DNA of 41,045 bases from Acidobacteriota bacterium. GTDB lineage: Bacteria; Acidobacteriota; Terriglobia; Terriglobales; Acidobacteriaceae. Under the pieces are notes generated by a model. That model was given only the letters and a program-made list of their open reading frames with translations. It made no database searches and was not told the DNA's origin. Each line of letters opens with the position of its first letter. Position 1 is the stretch's first letter. Where the stretch lies: assembly GCA_031296115.1 (NCBI GenBank), contig JARLGI010000003.1:1-41045 (forward strand). The letters run 5' to 3'. A program made the position numbers and the translations under genes. Of the stretch, positions 40,071 through 41,045 are shown piece after piece.

Positions 40071-40409
40071 TCACAAAGCTGTTTCGCCGCGCTCGTCGTT
40101 GCGAATGCGGATGGCATCGTCAATGCGCGACAGGAAGATCTTGCCGTCGCCGATCTTCCCGCTGCGTGCCGCATTGGTGATGGCCTGAATGGCGGCGTCC
40201 ACCAGGCGATCGGGAAGCACAGTCTCGAGCTTCACCTTGGGCAGTACGTCCACGGTGTACTCGCGGCCACGATAGAACTCGGTATGCCCCTTCTGCCGCC
40301 CGTGACCGCGCACTTCGGTCACCGTCATGCCTTCGACGCCGATCTCGAGAAGAGCGTCCTTTACCGCTTCGAACCTCGATGGTTGAATTACTGCTTCCAG
40401 CTTGGTCAT
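40071..40409 (-). CDS. glnK: Nitrogen regulatory protein PII
   Basis: 112-residue PII trimer subunit. The T-loop contains GHTEFYRGREYTVDVLPK with Tyr51, the residue uridylylated by GlnD; the B-loop is NAARSGKIGDGKIF and the C-terminal RIDDAIRIRNDERGETAL is standard. PII binds ATP/ADP and 2-oxoglutarate and controls ammonium uptake and glutamine synthetase. Its location directly after amt (39 bp) and before glnD fits the GlnK type, which blocks the AmtB channel. GAAGG precedes the ATG by about 8 bases. All key residues are intact. Confidence 0.96.
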   Translation of the reverse strand: MTKLEAVIQPSRFEAVKDALLEIGVEGMTVTEVRGHGRQKGHTEFYRGREYTVDVLPKVKLETVLPDRLVDAAIQAITNAARSGKIGDGKIFLSRIDDAIRIRNDERGETAL

Positions 40410-40448
40410 AAATTGGCCTTCAATAATTCGTGATGAATCTTGATTTGA

Positions 40449-41045
40449 CTAAGGCAGAGAGGCTTCCCAGTAGTAGCCTTCTTCGCCATGCTGCGTAAGG
40501 TCGAGGCCTTGTATCTCGTTCTCGGCCGAAATACGCACGCCCAGCACCAGGTCCACGATCTTCAGGATGACGAACGTCCCAACCACCGCCAGCACGATGG
40601 CGATGACGATCCCCACCAACTGATTGAGGATTTGGTGGAAGTTGCCATCCATCATTCCAGACGGCAGAGCGTTACCCTGTGCGTCTTTGAAGATCGGGTT
40701 GACCAGCTTGGTGGCGAAAACCCCGGTCAGCAGCGCGCCGATGGTACCGCCCACTCCATGCACGCCGAAGGCGTCGAGGGAATCGTCATAACCCAGCACC
40801 GCCTTCACCCGCGCCACCATCAGGTAGCAGCCCACGCCCGCGATCAATCCAATCAGCATGGCCGACATGGGGCCGACGAACCCAGCAGCCGGCGTGATGG
40901 CCACCAGCCCGGCAACGCACCCGGAAATAGCGCCCAGCGCGCTGGGCTTGCCGTTGCGGATCCATTCCGCGCCCGCCCACGCGATGGCCGCAGTTGCCGC
41001 AGCGAAGTGAGTCGCGACGAATGCGCTGGTGGCCAGACTGCCGGC
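40449..41045 (-). CDS. amt: Ammonium transporter, 5' end missing
   Basis: C-terminal 198 codons of an Amt/MEP/Rh channel; the N-terminus lies beyond the right edge, so the frame was read from the edge rather than from the internal Met at 40904. Conserved blocks are ATHFAAATAAIAWAGAEWIRNGKPSALGAISG (with the pore-lining His of transmembrane helix 5), VAITPAAGFVGPMSAMLIGLIAG, DSLDAFGVHGVGGTIGALLTG (second pore His) and a short cytoplasmic tail ending DLTQHGEEGYYWEASLP, which contacts PII proteins. It conducts ammonium across the inner membrane. First gene in view of the amt-glnK-glnD run. Confidence 0.94.
   Translation of the reverse strand, partial: AGSLATSAFVATHFAAATAAIAWAGAEWIRNGKPSALGAISGCVAGLVAITPAAGFVGPMSAMLIGLIAGVGCYLMVARVKAVLGYDDSLDAFGVHGVGGTIGALLTGVFATKLVNPIFKDAQGNALPSGMMDGNFHQILNQLVGIVIAIVLAVVGTFVILKIVDLVLGVRISAENEIQGLDLTQHGEEGYYWEASLP

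Noticed and set aside
1..41045. CRISPR array, tRNA or rRNA genes
   Set aside because: No regularly spaced direct repeats and no cloverleaf with conserved TTCGA arm or rRNA-like blocks were found by eye; a covariance search was not possible.

Overview
The window is about 41 kb of GC-rich (roughly 60%) chromosomal DNA with dense bacterial gene packing. It shows no rRNA, tRNA, CRISPR array, phage module or intact insertion sequence. Gene content (korDABC 2-oxoacid:ferredoxin oxidoreductase, DUF4097 and DUF4239 proteins, M28 peptidase, Asp-box lipoprotein, recombinase-domain orphan, TGAA-loop intergenic hairpins) suggests an Acidobacteriota (Terriglobia-like) genome. That placement is inference, because there is no phylogenetic marker that can be scored by eye.

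Layout. 1-6035 (minus strand): a cut-off CYTH protein, a long-chain polyprenyl diphosphate synthase, YajQ, a TatD-family DNase, methionyl-tRNA synthetase and LarC, the last two overlapping by 8 bp. 6168-9071 (plus): ArgRS, a secreted DUF4440-like protein and a seven-iron-type ferredoxin. 9294-16122 (minus): SAM hydroxide adenosyltransferase, an outer-membrane-like protein, a DUF4097 beta-repeat protein, an orphan RND/MacA-type adaptor and a secreted M28 peptidase. 16260-20816: small and lineage-specific genes (a damaged CPXCG gene, a coiled-coil secreted protein, a zinc-ribbon protein, a recombinase-domain orphan, an Asp-box lipoprotein) separated by unusually structured spacers. 20996-23029 (plus): thiolase and a DUF4239 membrane protein. 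23137-26037 (minus): korD-A-B-C. 26326-27003 (minus): a vapBC toxin-antitoxin pair. 27192-32887 (plus): a five-gene carbamoyl-metabolism cluster. 32918-33376 (minus): an RsbW-like ATPase. 33754-36313 (plus): modABC. 36517-37266: a membrane protein. 37438-41045 (minus): amt-glnK-glnD nitrogen sensing, with amt cut by the right edge.

The most interesting region is 27192-32887. A cyclic-2,3-diphosphoglycerate-synthetase-like P-loop protein is followed by ornithine carbamoyltransferase, carbamate kinase, an aspartate-carbamoyltransferase-like protein and ornithine aminotransferase, in one orientation with mostly short gaps. This looks like an energy-yielding route in which carbamoyl groups pass to carbamoyl phosphate, then to ATP by carbamate kinase, while ornithine goes to glutamate semialdehyde. 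No arginine deiminase is present. The ATCase-like protein keeps the carbamoyl-phosphate site, but the essential Lys84 of E. coli PyrB is Glu103 here and Gln231 is Arg249, which predicts a different second substrate or a non-catalytic role.

Four intergenic palindromes of the form GTGA-N6-TCAC (CRP/FNR-family type) lie upstream of the ferredoxin gene, korDABC, the carbamoyl cluster and the 36517 membrane protein. They suggest a shared regulator tying ferredoxin-dependent carbon metabolism to carbamoyl/ornithine catabolism. A second palindrome family, TTGTCCG-N4-CGGACAA, occurs twice, and a third family of hairpins with TGAA loops marks several spacers.
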